From: Lunularia cruciata
Lineage: Eukaryota; Streptophyta; Marchantiopsida; Lunulariales; Lunulariaceae
Length of the DNA: 64,000 nucleotides
Reading direction: 5' to 3'
Assembly: GCA_948567375.1 (NCBI GenBank)
Contig: OX419756.1
Span: forward strand, 29,774,333 to 29,838,332
Positions 1 to 14,000 of this stretch are shown in pieces. Positions within the stretch are counted from its first letter, which is position 1, and the number at the start of each line of letters is the position of its first letter. The notes under the pieces were generated by a model. That model searched no databases and was not told where the DNA came from. It saw nothing but the letters and a program-made list of their open reading frames with translations. The translations under genes and the position numbers were made by a program.

Positions 1-899
1 AAAAAAATCCTTGCAAAGTGGTCCATGAGAAGAAGGCCATGACTTCATAAAACTCTATCAAACCCATCGAACATGATCAACTTTTGGCCCCACAAAAGTC
101 TGCTGAATTTTGTTGCAATTTCAAAATCATGCAAAAAGACATACGTGATGCTAGAGAACCGTTGGCAACCATTTTGCCCTCAAGCTTACACATATGATGG
201 TCAATTGTGACCCTTCACCGATTGCCACAATAAATGAAGGATGAACTTCTTCTTGTTGGGACTATAAAAAGAATAACCCTACATCACAAGTTTAAATCTT
301 TTTGTTTGTTTTTACTTTTTCACTTCTCAATTCTCCATGATTGTTAATCCTTGTAATGTAGTGTGAGAATTTGGTATCTTTGTTGGTAGAAATTTGCCTT
401 TTTCCACCATGTGCTAAACAAGAGAAACTATGTGAGAGGAGGTGTAAATGATAGTAAGTGTAAGTGTAAATTCAATCATGGAAGGACAAACTCTTGAGAG
501 AGGAATTGAGTTGCAATGTGGAAACATTGCAAGCTTCTCAAGATCTCCAAGCGGGGCTTGTATTTTTGGATGGATTCCATTAAGAAGTGAAATTCTTAAT
601 GGAATTGGGACCTTCTCAATGTGTCCATGTTGCAAGAAATTTTCAATTATTTCAAGCACTTGGATTGGAAATTGATGCAAGGATGTCCAATGATATGGAA
701 GAAGGATAATTGGCGATGAATGTTGGGTACAAATTGCTAGCTATTTGGAGAAATTCCTATAGACACCTTGCATGGTCATGCATGAGCAAAAATTGGTGAT
801 TTGGGCCAAGATGTTTTGAGAGCAAGTCATTGAGATGCTTGAAGACATGAGTAATAGCTCCATCACCATCATAAACCTATTTATCATGCATTTTTATAT
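1..899. other. AT-rich flank, no gene supported
   Basis: Short overlapping ORFs lie on both strands near 414-680, but none shows a recognisable domain and no splice-consistent exon was found. The base composition and style match the decayed repeat that follows, so this is probably its upstream part. Confidence 0.4.
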
Positions 900-2880
900 A
901 GGTATGACCTCCAACATACAAGGAGAAGAAGAAGTTCCTAACTCACTTTCACCATATGATTTCCTTTAGTAAAGACCCAACACTTCTCAAAGAGATTACA
1001 AAGTACCATGGTGCTTATCAAGACCACAAACAAGTGAAGAAGTTCATACAAGTGGTGGAGACCTACAACTCAATTATGATTTTTAGGATGACCTCTATTG
1101 CCTAATCTAAGGTTCATGACTTAGGGAAGCAATGATAAAACTAGGAGATAGAGTCCACATCAAGGGAAAGCATGAGTAAAATTGAAATAAATAAGTTGGC
1201 TCAAGAACTACATCCACATGGGATACAAAAGGTGGTGGAAAAAAAGGAAACAACAATAGATTAGAATGAAAAGTTGGGGAGCAATGATTCCTTCACTTTT
1301 ATTTCATCACCATAGGTGAACAAAGAAGGTAACTTAACAAATAACAACAGTTGTCTCATCCAATTATTGTCAAGGAAGAACAACAAGAAGATAAGGAGAA
1401 GGTGCCAACATGGAAATGATTACTCCCACCAAGGAGCAATCTCCCAGAATGGCCATTTATAGTAGGGAAACCTCACACTACAATATGAAATGTTGTTCAA
1501 AATGAACTTGCACAATTGCCAATTTTGTCAAGGGTACAAGCAACACAAAGGTTGGAATGTCTGCTAAAGTCCAACAAAGCTAGTATAACAACAACCAATA
1601 TCTCTTGTGAGGGAAGAACAACTGAGGAGAACAACACCATTGCTAAAGGAAAATCATCAATCAACAAAATTGCAACAAGCATAACCAAAGAAAGAACTTC
1701 TACCTACAAGGCAATGAAGAAAGCCACCCAAGTCAAGAACGACTCCATGCCAAAAAATAAGAAGCCAAAAAATGTGCCCAAAAATAAGAAGGCCATATAA
1801 AATCAACTAGGGCATGACAACTACTCATTGCCTTGGTTGATGGAAACATACTTAGTCCACACAATGACACCTGCAATGGAGGCATTAGAGGAGATCCTAC
1901 CATTGTACCAGAAATTGGATTCGATGATGAAAGAACATGGGGCTCTTGTGCACCAACTAACTCAAGCTAAGGGAAAATAAGAATGCCAAAGAGAGCAATG
2001 GATGACCATAGGAGCTCTAGCAAGAGGAACTAAAATGGCAAGAGCAGAACTAGAAGCTAATCTAGAAGTTGAAGGAGGTTGATGACTATGGTCAGCAAAT
2101 CTTCTAACAATAAAATTGACACAATGATAAGATACAAAACCAAGATGAAAAACTCATGATCTTGCAAACCAAACTGGAAAGAGCTTGTGCCAACATAAAA
2201 GGAATGGAAATGAAATACAATAATATGAAGTAATTGACCTATCATTACATTTTAAACCTGACCACAAACTTGAAATAGAAATAGAGAGAGGAGCAGAAAA
2301 AGAGACAAGAATCTCCTTACGAGATGACAAATGAAGTCCATGACAAAAAAACCAACATGGGAAATGAACAAGTTCAATTGCTCATGAGTATCAAGCATAT
2401 AACAATGCAACTATCTAACCAATTGGAGCAAATTGCTGGACAAGACCTCCCAACATACAAAGGCAAAGGACTTGTCAACTCAAATCAATAAGCTAGAGAA
2501 GAAGGCCTACACAAAAAAGCAATTCAAGATGTTTTCTACCAAGCTGTAAGGCCTCACTAACACCAAGTTTGAGGAGGCACAAAATGGCTTCATACATATT
2601 GTGGAAAGGTATACAAAGGAGCTCATGGAACTTGTTCAAATATGCAAAGGAGTCGGGAGTTTTTCACTAGCACCACGAGAATCCTCTAACCAAGGAATAA
2701 CAAGTAGGGTGTCATCTTACAAGGACAATAGTAGTCATTTTTTTCCTCAAATGATGGAATGTTGTTTTGTAGATATTGTTGAGAGTTCTTATTTTTGTAG
2801 ACTTAGGAGGTTTGTTGTTGTGCATAATTTGTGCATGGTCATTGGGAAGGAACACAAAAGTTTAGTGTGAGCCACTTAGA
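900..2880 (+). pseudogene. Decayed coiled-coil coding region, probably transposon-derived
   Basis: Plus-strand translation gives successive open blocks broken by stops and frame changes: about 920-1085 (Lys- and His-rich, with ITKYHGAYQDHKQVKKF), 1516-1800 (Ser/Thr/Lys-rich), 1830-2085 (with LEEILPLYQKLDSMMKEHG), 2130-2230 (with LQTKLERACANIKGMEMKY), 2300-2460 and 2560-2870. The Leu, Glu and Lys spacing suggests coiled coil. The blocks lie in order on one strand and each ends in one or two stops, as expected of one long ancestral protein that has decayed. I recognise no enzyme or gag domain. The neighbourhood is repeat-rich, so a retrotransposon or captured-gene origin is inferred. It could also be a dead host gene. 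Confidence 0.4.
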
Positions 2881-5785
2881 GGTAGACAACAATTGGCTAA
2901 CGTGATTATAGTCTACAAGTACCTAACTTTAAGGTTATAGTTAATATATAAGATGTGATCAACTTTCAATGGCTTAGATGTAATTAGGAAATTTCCATCT
3001 CTTTAGTCATTACATCTTTCAGTAACTAAGTAGGAACTATATAAAAGGCTTAGGCCTAATGATCATAAGGTCAATTTAGTGCATCTTTCTTTTGCAGTAG
3101 TATGAAGTTTATACTTCCAAGCCTATCGGGTCTATGTATGTGTATTAGTCTACACTCTATATGAATGATGGCATGCTTAGTTGAGTAAGAGTGAAGAATC
3201 TTGAAGTACTAGCCAAAGCATTGGAATGTATGGTAGCATTCATGTGGAACTAGAATGTACAACTCTAGAAGCTCTACCAACATCAAGAACAATACACAAA
3301 TAGGCTTTTGAATGCATGGTGTCTTGTCAAGTAACACTCCAATTTGAATGAGTATTGCAAATCATTCTAGACTCCCATGACATTGCACCTTATTGGAAGG
3401 GTAGAATGCTATGTTACGATTGTAGTCTTCAAAGTGATGGAACTTTTGGAAGCTCTTATTCCTATTTAGTTCATGGAGCCACAAGATCCTATTTTTTATT
3501 GGTTATAAGATGATAGATTGTGCAAAACCCACCAACGTGAGTTACAAATGGAGCATGGTTCTTACTAAAAGCAATATGGTAGTCCAAAACTTAGTTTGAT
3601 GATAGAAGAAACTAGTGCTTCCAAAACAAATTGAACTTTTTTTATGAATGAACCACCCCGCTAAATAATCCTTTAGATTTGACCAATAAAAAATAGAAGG
3701 ATAGATTGCTTGGAATTTTGTAGTGCACTGGGATTTGATGACATTATACTCTTTGCAAAATGACATTGCCCAAGAGGTTTAACCCAAAATAACATATTTT
3801 TATCATAATGATCCCTTGATCTCACTTTTAGTCAGTTCCACCTCATATGCTTGAGGGAATGATATGTTCTTATCAATTATACTTTTAGTAGATAAACATT
3901 GGGTTGTCACATCTAATATAAGAGTGTACCTGGAATAGTAATTGGGATACAAAAGCAAAACATTAATTGAAAATTGTTTTATTATATGTATATTTCCCAT
4001 GGTTTTAAATTGCAAAATAAACATTAAATGTATCAATAAATTCATGATATATACCACTTGAAGAAATTTGAGTGTCACATAAACTGATTGTAATGTCTAC
4101 ATTTGTTATTAATAATTTATTATTCTAGTCGTTTATCAAGAGTATCATATCAACTATAAATTTTGGATAGATTACATTTTACTATAGTGTTTATCAATTA
4201 ATTTATTGAATGTTCAAGTCAAAATTTGACATACAGTAGCCAACTTCATTTATTATGATTAGCAATTTATCATCAATCATTTTATATCTTGATGAAATCT
4301 ATATGTTTGAGTATTATATGATATATTATGATTTCAATTATAGTTCTTAGCATTTGAAAATTTACATTTTAAACATTCTAAACTTTAGTGGAATATCCAA
4401 ATGGAAAGAAGATGTATTTTATTAATTGATAAATTAAGTTGCAATGAGAAGGATCTTGAAGACTTAGAGTTTATACTAATTTGTTTCAGAATCAAAATCA
4501 AAGCAGTCCATTGTAAATTAGATAGAACGTGTATAGTTTCTCTACCTTCTTGGATAGAAGTTAGGACAACTTTAATAACTTTTTTCTTACCTTCAAATTG
4601 TAACTTCTAGGAATAAATATTTATTTAATATACAAATAATTTTATATTAATCATAAAAAATGTACCCTATGTATATATATTGTAAATTAGTTACACATAG
4701 GAGAAATATATACAAATATTTGTATTTATGACTGAGTAATTTTCTTGTAGTTGAAAGATTAACTTATTAATATTCTATTCAATAATTATAAAGAATGGAA
4801 ATTAATTACAAAAATTAATAGAGTATCATACATATGTCAAAGTGTAAATTGATCTATTAAAGTAGAGTGGAGTTACCAAACCTCTTGAATAGTATTTGTA
4901 GATTTTACATAATTAGTAACAATGTTGAACTATATTTTTATACCTATATTTAATACAAGAATAATCTAGATATAATAAAATGTGAAATTTTATATATAGA
5001 GATATATATATTATTTCTTTGCACTTATTTATTTATTTAAACATGTATTTGGAACTTAAATCTTAAATATTTTTTATATTAATCAATTGTGCATACACTT
5101 ATGTAAAGAATAAGGATACGTCTAGATTAAAGTTAGCTCGAGTAAGGCTAAGTTATGCTATATTTGAGTAACTATAGTTAGCTTACTTGGTTAAACTTGC
5201 AGTGATTTAAGCCTTGAGTTCAAAAAAAATCTATAATGGTTAAATATGAGATGTTACACACCTCTATGAACTGTTTTTTTTATTTAGTACATGTACACTA
5301 TGACATCAATATTATATTCTTCTATTTTATCATCAACTATGATTTCTAATTAATACACATGTATTAATTGCAATACTTTCTAACTCATAATTGTAATAAA
5401 CATAAAATATTATACATGTTAAATATATAGCTCCTCTTGTTTAAAAAATAATATATATATATAAGAGAAATGTTGATATCGTAAATAATATTTCCAATAA
5501 AATATATTCTCTTATTGGAACTATATCATGGTAAATATATTACCTCCTTATCTTATTAGACCATTTTTTTGTAGTTATATATATAATTATTTAATGTAAA
5601 ATATAAGCTGATAAAATATGAATCAATAGCTACATTCTTCAAAAGATTAATGGAAGTTTGTTAAGTTTTAGCTTTATTATTTATTATGATTTAGAGGTAT
5701 TTTTAAATCTATTAGCTTTATTTAGAGTAATTATTGTATATGAATTTTTTATTTTAAGCTATTCTTTCTGATATGATAGCATTGG

Positions 5786-5832
<47 letters not shown>

Positions 5833-8800
5833 CTCTCTCTCTCTCTCTCCATCTTTACATACTTCTTCAAATAATACAAACCTATTGAATTTTGCTAAGA
5901 ATAATTGTTAACTTTTGATACATAGAGCAAGCAATGATGATACATGATAATTTAATTAATTGTAATCAAATTTTACAGTTTTCATTCTTAATGAAATTAT
6001 ATCTAATTTTCACCATATTAAATAGACTAGAGTAAGAAAATAGTATGAAAGCAAGAGACCAAAATTTCACAAAATTCCAAAATCCCATTAAGACGTTTGT
6101 ATTATCATGATTTATGCTTTTCAATCAAAATACTGCCAATAATATAATGATCTATTTATATTGAGCTAAAACATCTCTCATAAAGTACAAGGCTTTTATA
6201 AATACTTGGCGTGTCAAAGATATGTTAGTAGAAGTGTGATTAATGAAAATTATTCTCAGTTGTTTATTTTTCTTTATTCTCTAGCAAACTCTTAGGTTGA
6301 TGCACCCAAAATGAATACAAGAATGTTCTTAAATGGTGGTTTCATAATTTTCTCATGAATGAGCATTGCCTTCTACTTCTTGTTTGCAGCCATTTATGCA
6401 ATGAAACAACGAGGAAATAAGAAAATAAACGAGAGATGATGCTCAAGACAAAGACAAACAAAGATGACTAACTCTAAGGATAGGAAAAAGTAAACTGGGA
6501 AAACCTGCATTAGGGTTTATAGATGTTTTATCCTATCTTTGTTGAGAAGTGTCGCAAGTTCTTTGAAATTAACAGTTTTCATAAATATTTCCATTCTCTA
6601 CATTTCCTTTAATGTTTATTCTAAAAAATGTGTATTGAGTGAAGAACCTACAAAAAGTTGCTTTTTTAGATGCTATGTTGGATGGCAACGAGAGAAATAT
6701 AGTACATAATAAGGAATCCACCAAGCTATAATAATAAACATCTAACATGTTATTGACATATATATTGACCATGCTTAATAACTTCACTAAGAATTTGGTC
6801 TAAACATGAATTTCTTATGTTTGTTAATGTGGTTCTTTAATCTCGTATCGACTTATGAAGCTTGTCCTTTTTAATGCTTTAGCCAATATAGTTAAACTAT
6901 TTTAAGTTAGTTAAACTATTGGGATTTGGATGTTTTTATAGGTTACAAATGTGGCATTTGCAAGGCTATTTGAACTTCTAATAATCTACCAAGCAAATTC
7001 CTCTCAAAACTTGATTTATTCAACAAGGTTCATTGAAGAAATTAACGGGGAGTTTATTCTCATTGTCAATTCTTGATTTTCAGTCAAAGAATTGGGATTG
7101 GATTCAATGTGTTCTTGTTTGAAACATATCTAAACTCAAGTTTAAACAAGCGATATTCAACCTATATTAGAATTTGAGTAATGAGTTTATGTTGGTAATT
7201 TAATATCATATAATGCTATTAAACTCATTAAGAATATGAAATTAGATCTATTCAAATAATTTGCCCTAAAATAAGCATACTAGACTTTAGTTTAGATGAA
7301 TTTTCTTAGCTTTTGATATTGATAAGTACTCAATATTTAATATATTATTTTGATCATCTTTTAATTAATTATTGCCTATAGCTTAGTTATGGTTTTTTTA
7401 CAAAAACTACTACAAATAGTACTTTATTCTTAGTATATAGTTTGATTCCAAATGCTATATTGATATGATAGACTAACAAACAAAGGAAACTTTTTGAGCA
7501 GCATTAATATATATACAAAATTTAAAGGTTGAATAGATTATATTCACCAAGCTAATTGGAAATTAAATTTATTTAATAGAAGTTGAGGTGAAGATTCAAG
7601 GAGGCTTTCTAAACCTCTAAATTGTAAAGTCCATATTGGTTCAACCAACCTTAAAAAATATAATTTCAAGTACTAGTTGAGTATGTATTTACTAGCAATC
7701 ATTATCGAGGAATTGATTATCTTCAATTTGTTATGGTTAGTATAAATTGTCATGCAAATATTATAAAAGACTATGATTGAGTAGTATTCGAAATTGGTAT
7801 GTTTAATGACACTTAAGAATATTGATTATTTCAAAGGAGGAATTTATTTTTAGTAATAAAAATAAGAAATAACCATTTTTTATATCCTATTTAGCTCATT
7901 ATTACTTGAACAACACTTTTGTACTATATGTTTATATGTTTTTGATAATTCAATTGCACTTGCTTTTGCTTAGAAAGGCTTGGTTAGCTACTTGTAGAGT
8001 ATGAAACTGATAGGTTATAATTGGCAGGTTATTGAAGAAGTGGGAAGAAACTACATCATACCTCCTTGAAAACTCAATCCACTCTTCTTATAAAAAACCC
8101 ATCTAATTATAGGAGAATAATTCCTCAAGGAAAGTTACATTTCTCTTAATAGACAATACTTGTTTTTGAATTATAACCATATTAACATGACCTACCGTGA
8201 ACTAAGTACATTGGTCCTTGAAATGTAAAACTTGATCTATATATAACTTATTTGTCTTTGATTTTCTAACTTCTTTGTTGATCAAGATAACATTGTCTCG
8301 AGCAATCTCTAGAATTTCTGACAATCCAAATAAGTTTGAATTAACCTCAAGAAAACTAAATGGTTCATCCAATGGTACAATAAGTCTTCTACACCAAAGC
8401 CATTGCTTTGAGTATATCTTCAATCAATTTTCTCAAGATATATAGAGGATAAGGGATTAATAGTTTATAAATCAAGAATTGATGCCTCAAAGAGAATTGA
8501 TATGAATCAAGGAAACAAGTAAAGAATAATGAAAACAAATAATTGCAAAAATCATGAAATAAATACTAGAAACTGATAAAGTAGAAGAGGCTAGGAGCAA
8601 ATAAAGCCATTTTAATTGGGATTTTACAACTATTCCATTGTCTATTGTTCCCCTACTTTTTCTGTGAGAATATTTTGTACTTGAATCTTTGCATTTATTT
8701 TGGTTACTTATATTTCAATTTGCTTTTTATTTTCATGGTGAATTTTGTAAAGTTACTCTATAGAATCTTACCATTCATCAAAATCTGACCATTAATATGC

Positions 8801-10570
8801 ATGAAGTAAATACTTGAACTTTATAATGCACATGAAGAAATGCTTGAATTTCTTTCCTAAAGCTATTGTGGTGAGCATATTGAAATTTCATGTTACATGC
8901 ATGAAAAAAATCCAAGTCTGTTTCCATAAAGCTTGTAGCTGAAAGTACTCACCATTTACACTTATCTCTCATTTCTATAGAACATCTATCTTTTGGTTTT
9001 AAAATTGTTTTTGTAAAATACATTATGGCATGTTGAAAATCTACCTTGTATCAACAAGGCTTTTTGAGCCTTTAACAACCTTAAATAAGTTATTTGAAAT
9101 GCTCCTAAAAGCATACTGTCAACACAATTCACCATGCATCCATCAGTTTTGTATGGCTTAGCAACACTTCAACAAAACCTCTCTTATGCAAAGGGGATCA
9201 AAATTTGCAAATAGCTTCAAGATACCCATACTTTAAACTTATACTTCATTCATCTTCAAGTTTACAAGACATTTGACTATATCTATTTGTGCCATGCACC
9301 TTTGTCAAATTTGTATCATAAATGTTTTGTGATTGTATCATGGGAGCAAGATTGAGTTCTGGAAGGTGTTTTCAAATATTGTAGTTGACTGGAGTGAATA
9401 ATTTGGGATTTAGGTCAAGGAGCTTGGGTTTGTTTAATTTTTTTTTGTGAAATCTAGCATTTATGAGTATCTTTACTCTTGTTGATAAAACTATCATCGT
9501 TAGCTAAGTTGCAAACTATTATTTTGATAAAATAAAATAAATATCCACTATAAAAAGGCTTATTAATGTTCACATTCTATTTATATCTTGGTTTTAGGAG
9601 CCATTCAAATTGCAGAATATAAAATTAATGTTCAATAGAAGCTTGTTATATTATAAGTCGTAAGTGATTGTTAATACTAAAAATAAAATATTCCTTAAGA
9701 TTAGCCTTAATGGCTAAATGCATATTAATTTGAAGGACCTGAAAATTATTAATTATTGGTCAATAACACAGTTATAGCATGCTAATAATAAATGTCATAT
9801 GCTCAATATATTCACGAATACTCATTTCAATGAAACACTTTGAAAGTTTTATTGTCCAAATAATTATAGACCAAAGGATAGCAGTTGAGAATGTATCTAC
9901 ATTACATGTGTAGAGTAAGATTTTATCTTTTTGCTAAATTATCCAGAAATTCAAGAGAAAATTTCCATGATATCAATATACACAAATTAAAGATTAATTT
10001 TGAAGTAAAAACTATTATTTAGACATCATCAATAACAAACTGTTATTTCAATAGTTGATGGATCTTTACATGACTAGGTATTTTTAAGAAAAGAGGAGAA
10101 AGGATATCCATTTAATAGTATATTTTGTAATACCTAATTATGTATCTTCAAAGAAATATGTCATAAATAAAATAAAATCTCAATAAAACAAAATCTAAAA
10201 TAATATTTAAGTATTATTTCTTAGAAAGATTTATATAAGTTTTTGATTTAAGAATATATGATTAAATTAAAAAAATATAATTGAAATTTGATATATAATA
10301 AGGAAATTGATAAAACATAAATTCATTATAATGTTTTGAATAGGGTATCTTTGGCCAAATGAGATTCTATTTGTTTATTTTGAGCTATTAATAATGAAAC
10401 ATATGTTATTTTATCTTTATAAATTTATATAGATATATGTATTTATCAAAATATACCTATCTTGTCAACATTATATTTTGATATAAACTATTTATGATTA
10501 TATATAACTAGCAATGGTTTTCTATTATTGCAACCCCAACAATTTTGTGGAAAAAGTGACTACATAGGAT
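2881..10570. other. AT-rich gene desert
   Basis: No ORF here has a recognisable domain and all are under about 100 codons. An LTR-promoter-like TATA string (TATATAAAAG) lies at 3038-3047 with no coding sequence attached. The composition is strongly AT-rich with many short homopurine and homopyrimidine runs. The only sharply defined structure is the microsatellite near 5.8 kb. Confidence 0.6.
5789..5850. repeat. Compound (AT)n(CT)n microsatellite
   Basis: An uninterrupted AT dinucleotide run of about 20 units passes directly into about 9 CT units. Such compound tracts vary in length between individuals. No gene is adjacent. Confidence 0.9.
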
Positions 10571-10573
10571 AAC

Positions 10574-10645
10574 AAGAAGGATATGAAGACCAATATTCAT
10601 CTCATTGATACTATTGGGGCTTAGCTCCATTTTATTTGTAGTGAA
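10574..10645. repeat. Truncated TIR-element remnant
   Basis: The start matches the outer end of the local TIR family (AACAAGAAGGATATGAAGACC). It is followed within 30 bases by the opposite inner end (ACTATTGGGGCTTAGCTCC). The interior is missing, so this is an internally deleted copy of the family seen intact at 29.9-30.15 kb. Confidence 0.55.
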
Positions 10646-11343
10646 AGGCAAACATGACCAATAAAATACCCCACAGGAAAGCTAAAAAAGGAACACATAC
10701 ACACCAGAAAGTGCAAATAAAAAGGAGAAGTTCAAGGACTAGGAAAAAGGCCACACAGATGTAAAGAACAAAGCACTATGGTATGGAGAGTAATAAACTT
10801 TAGAAAAATGAAAAATGAGCAAAATAAGAACCTTTAATTGAATGGTGTGATGGAGATCACCCAAGGGTATGTCTTGAAAATGTGAGGGTAGTGGCGTCAA
10901 TGGAGCAAGAGCGCCCACTATTGATGCACATCTATGAAGTCTTAGAGTCCACAATCTAGATTGGATGATAAAGATCCTTGCTAAAAACAAGAGGTAAGCA
11001 TAGTGGGTGAGAAAGCCAAGGTGCCTCTTGAAGGAACACATCGATGATGATGAAGGTGGTGAAATATCTCCACTTTTGGGAAGACAAAGTTGTTTGAGGT
11101 AAGTTGTGGTGCATAGTGATCATCCTTCAATATGGCTCTTACCTAGATGATAGCTCATGCTAGGACTCTAGTCAAAGTGGGTTCACCATAACCACATCAT
11201 ATAATGTATGTAAACCATCCATGCTACACTTGGCAAGGTGGGTATGGTATGAATCTCCATTGCTCAATTTGAACGTGTGAGTGAGTAGAGCAAAGGGTCT
11301 AGGACACCCATCTATAACTACATCAAGGACTCTAGTAGACTCT
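10646..11343. other. Intergenic stretch beside a solo LTR
   Basis: Minus-strand ORFs at 10739-11041 (100 residues) and 11172-11381 (69 residues) have no recognisable domain. They lie just downstream of the minus-oriented LTR, where leader or gag sequence would be expected. This stretch does not resemble the internal sequence after the 5' LTR of the chromovirus at 38.05 kb. Confidence 0.35.
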
Positions 11344-12073
11344 TGTAATACTCCGCGGATAAGAGAACATAGAAAACACAAATTTTACATCAATACTATG
11401 ATGCTCCAAAGGAGCACCTTCTCTCTATTATATAGACAAAGAGGATCTCTTCCAAGGAAGCTCCACCATAGGATTAGGCACATAGATAAGTGACATATCA
11501 GAAAGCTCCACCCTTGGATTACTTACTTGGATGGATGACATGTTGGTCCTAGTCCTTTCTGGTTGGTCAAACAAGCTTTGACCGGAGGGAATCTTTTAGG
11601 TAATCTTCCTATAGGAATCTTAGAATCAAGTGTGCAAGGTACCGTTGGAAGCTATCGATGAGACAAACCAAGGGGGGGGGGGATGGAAGACCAACCTTTC
11701 CTTTGTTTGGGGGGGGTGGATTTGCACATTTTGAGGCATAATTCACCAAAATTACCTTTAAAGATTTTAGGTATATTTTGGTTCATACTCTATTAGTAGA
11801 AGTCCTCTTTTGGTGATACCTCTTTCTGATTTATTTAGTCCATCATGTGTAACATCCTTCCAAATGTTACCAAACCAATTCTCACCTTTAAATCATATAT
11901 CTAACTATTGGTTTTAAGGTTTTCAAGTCTATTTTGGTTTATGTTCTATTATTAACAATATTCTTTTGGTGATACTTATATCTGATCTATTTTGTCCATC
12001 ATTTATAACATCATTCCAGATGCTACCAACCAAATTTCACATCTAAATTAAATAGTTAGCTCTTGGTATTAGA
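11344..12073 (-). mobile_element. Solo or orphan Ty3/gypsy LTR, minus orientation
   Basis: The reverse complement aligns along nearly its whole length with the 5' LTR of the chromovirus at 37309-38043. It begins with TAATACCAAGAGCTA, shares the repeated ATCTGGAATGATGTTA and AGTATCACCAAAAGA blocks, has a TATA-like TATATAATAG and ends in CGGAGTATTACA. The initial TG is damaged. No matching coding internal region or second LTR is nearby. Two G runs (11671-11680 and about 11710-11717) interrupt the copy. Confidence 0.8.
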
Positions 12074-12495
12074 GTTCTCATCCTAAATCTTCCTAGAATC
12101 TAGGGAGACAAAGTATGCATCTGTGAGAGGGGAGCACAATATGCTTAAACCACATATTGAGAACTAAAATCTTGCTAGGAAGTTCTAGGGGGTAAGGACT
12201 ATATATGAACTCTGGAACTTACATTTACAAATCCGAACTCATAAACCCCATGTCTGAAGCATAAGTGTGAGAGTGTGCATTGAACATACTACATCTTCCA
12301 ACATACTACATCCTCAAGCGGCCCAAGATGTTAAAAACATCTAATAAAGACATGAAAAAAATGGTGTGAAAAGCAACTACAACCTCCCCAAGATGGTGGA
12401 GTGGACTATTGCAAATAATGACCTTCCTAGTGGATTACTACTGTGTACCTCTACCAATACTAGCTGTGTAAATTCACTCCTCCTATATTTTCCTT
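12074..12495. other. Intergenic, nothing recognised
   Basis: I see no ORF, repeat boundary or RNA gene that I can support in this stretch between the solo LTR and the next TIR-family ends. Confidence 0.5.
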
Positions 12496-13552
12496 ATACG
12501 GATTGATGGGGTCTTCCCATCCTTCTTGTTACCATGTGGTTGCACTCCTTCATACAAGGAAAAGATATAAGAGGTAAAATGGAGCAAAGCCCATATTATT
12601 GATACTACTACTCTTACAAATTCTACGATCGGTATTTGTCATTGAGGTTGGGGCAGTACGAGGCTTGGTGAGGTCGAATGTAAGAGGAGATTATTTTCAC
12701 AAGCTATTTCACATTATGACCCTGTTTTTACCGGTGACCATGAACGAGGATCTGCCCATGAGTTTGCCCGCAAGAGTCGCCGGGGACGAGTCTTCCCGCG
12801 AACGAGTAGCTCAAGAAAGAAAGATTGTGTCAAAACGGGATATCACATGATGTACGCCTCCCTCTTTGACAGCAAAAGTTTCATGTAAATTATGTACATC
12901 TCCACCATCTTCAACAAGTTTTCTTATGAAATTGCTCTTTCCGTATGATGTGTTAACCAAAGTTAAATTATTTTGAAATTCAAGAGGTCATCTTATTAAC
13001 TCAGAGATGGTCAGGCTAAAGCAACGGGCTTCAGATCTTCAATGAAATGACGTGTTCTTTCATCCTCGGTTGTGGAGGTGAAGCGCTTCATATCAAAGTA
13101 AAATCCTTCCATATATTGCCCACATATGCCCTTGATTGCTCTTTCATTTCATTACAGATCTAGTGAACTTTTGTTTGGATATGGTGCGTTTATAGAGTAA
13201 TAAACACTAAGTTTATGGGATCGGATAGGGTATGACTCCGAATTGTTCCACTAAAAGCGTTTGGCCAATATATGTGAATGTTGCACGCAAAGTAGTATTT
13301 ATGCACGCACGGGTAAAGTAGCAGGGGCGATTTTCATTCTCGTCACGGGCAGATTATTAATCTGTTCAAAACAGTACCATAGAGTGAAATACGCGTAAAG
13401 AGGGTCATATTGTGAAATCGGGTCATGTTGTGAAATTGTTCTATTTTCAATAATTTTCATCACGAGATTGCCTTCTTCCATTCTCTCAACATTGGGGTTC
13501 TATTGGGGCTTGACTCTATGGGGCCTAGCATTCATTTTTCCTTTGTACTGCT
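12496..13552. mobile_element. Non-coding element with terminal inverted repeats
   Basis: The left terminus (about 12555-12607, with ACAAGGAAAAGATATAAGAG) is complementary to the right terminus (about 13498-13549, with ATTGGGGCTTGACTCTATGG). The interior of about 0.9 kb has no transposase-like ORF. An extra outer fragment of the same family, in the opposite sense, abuts at 12496-12535. Base composition rises clearly inside the element. This looks like a non-autonomous DNA element or a foldback composite. The superfamily is not identifiable because no target duplication could be fixed. Confidence 0.5.
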
Positions 13553-13561
13553 TTTATCTTC

Positions 13562-14000
13562 TGTTAGAAAATGCAGTCCCAAGGACCCCTTGCAATAGCA
13601 CATCATAAGGTCATTAAACATAAATCAGAGGACTAACAAGAAATAACGTGGTTCACTCCCTGTCCCGGAAATTACCTCCACGGCTGAAACAGGCTCACAT
13701 AAATCTTCGAACCTTTATTTCCATTGAACATATGTACACACAGGGGATAGTCCCTCTCTCATCCGTCTAAACTCCTGAATATAGACCTGCGTGACCTCAT
13801 GAGTATTGAACACTCAAAATATCTAGTCACTTTAATGCTCAATATATATCTAAACAAGTGATTTTAATCATCGCAAGATACAATAAGGAGTTCCCATGAG
13901 TCAAGTTTTGCTCTTGCTCTTGCAAGTCACTTATAGCAAGCCAAACATAACAGTCTTCCCATCTTTCGTTTTGTCTACGCGGTCGGCCTTCTCACTTGAA
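13562..14000. mobile_element. Copia-like LTR fragment
   Basis: The stretch begins with TGTTAGAAAATG. At 13645 it contains AACGTGGTTCACTCCC and then ACCTCCACGG, a combination common in plant copia-type LTRs. No partner LTR or coding domain is visible, so the right boundary is approximate. Confidence 0.35.
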
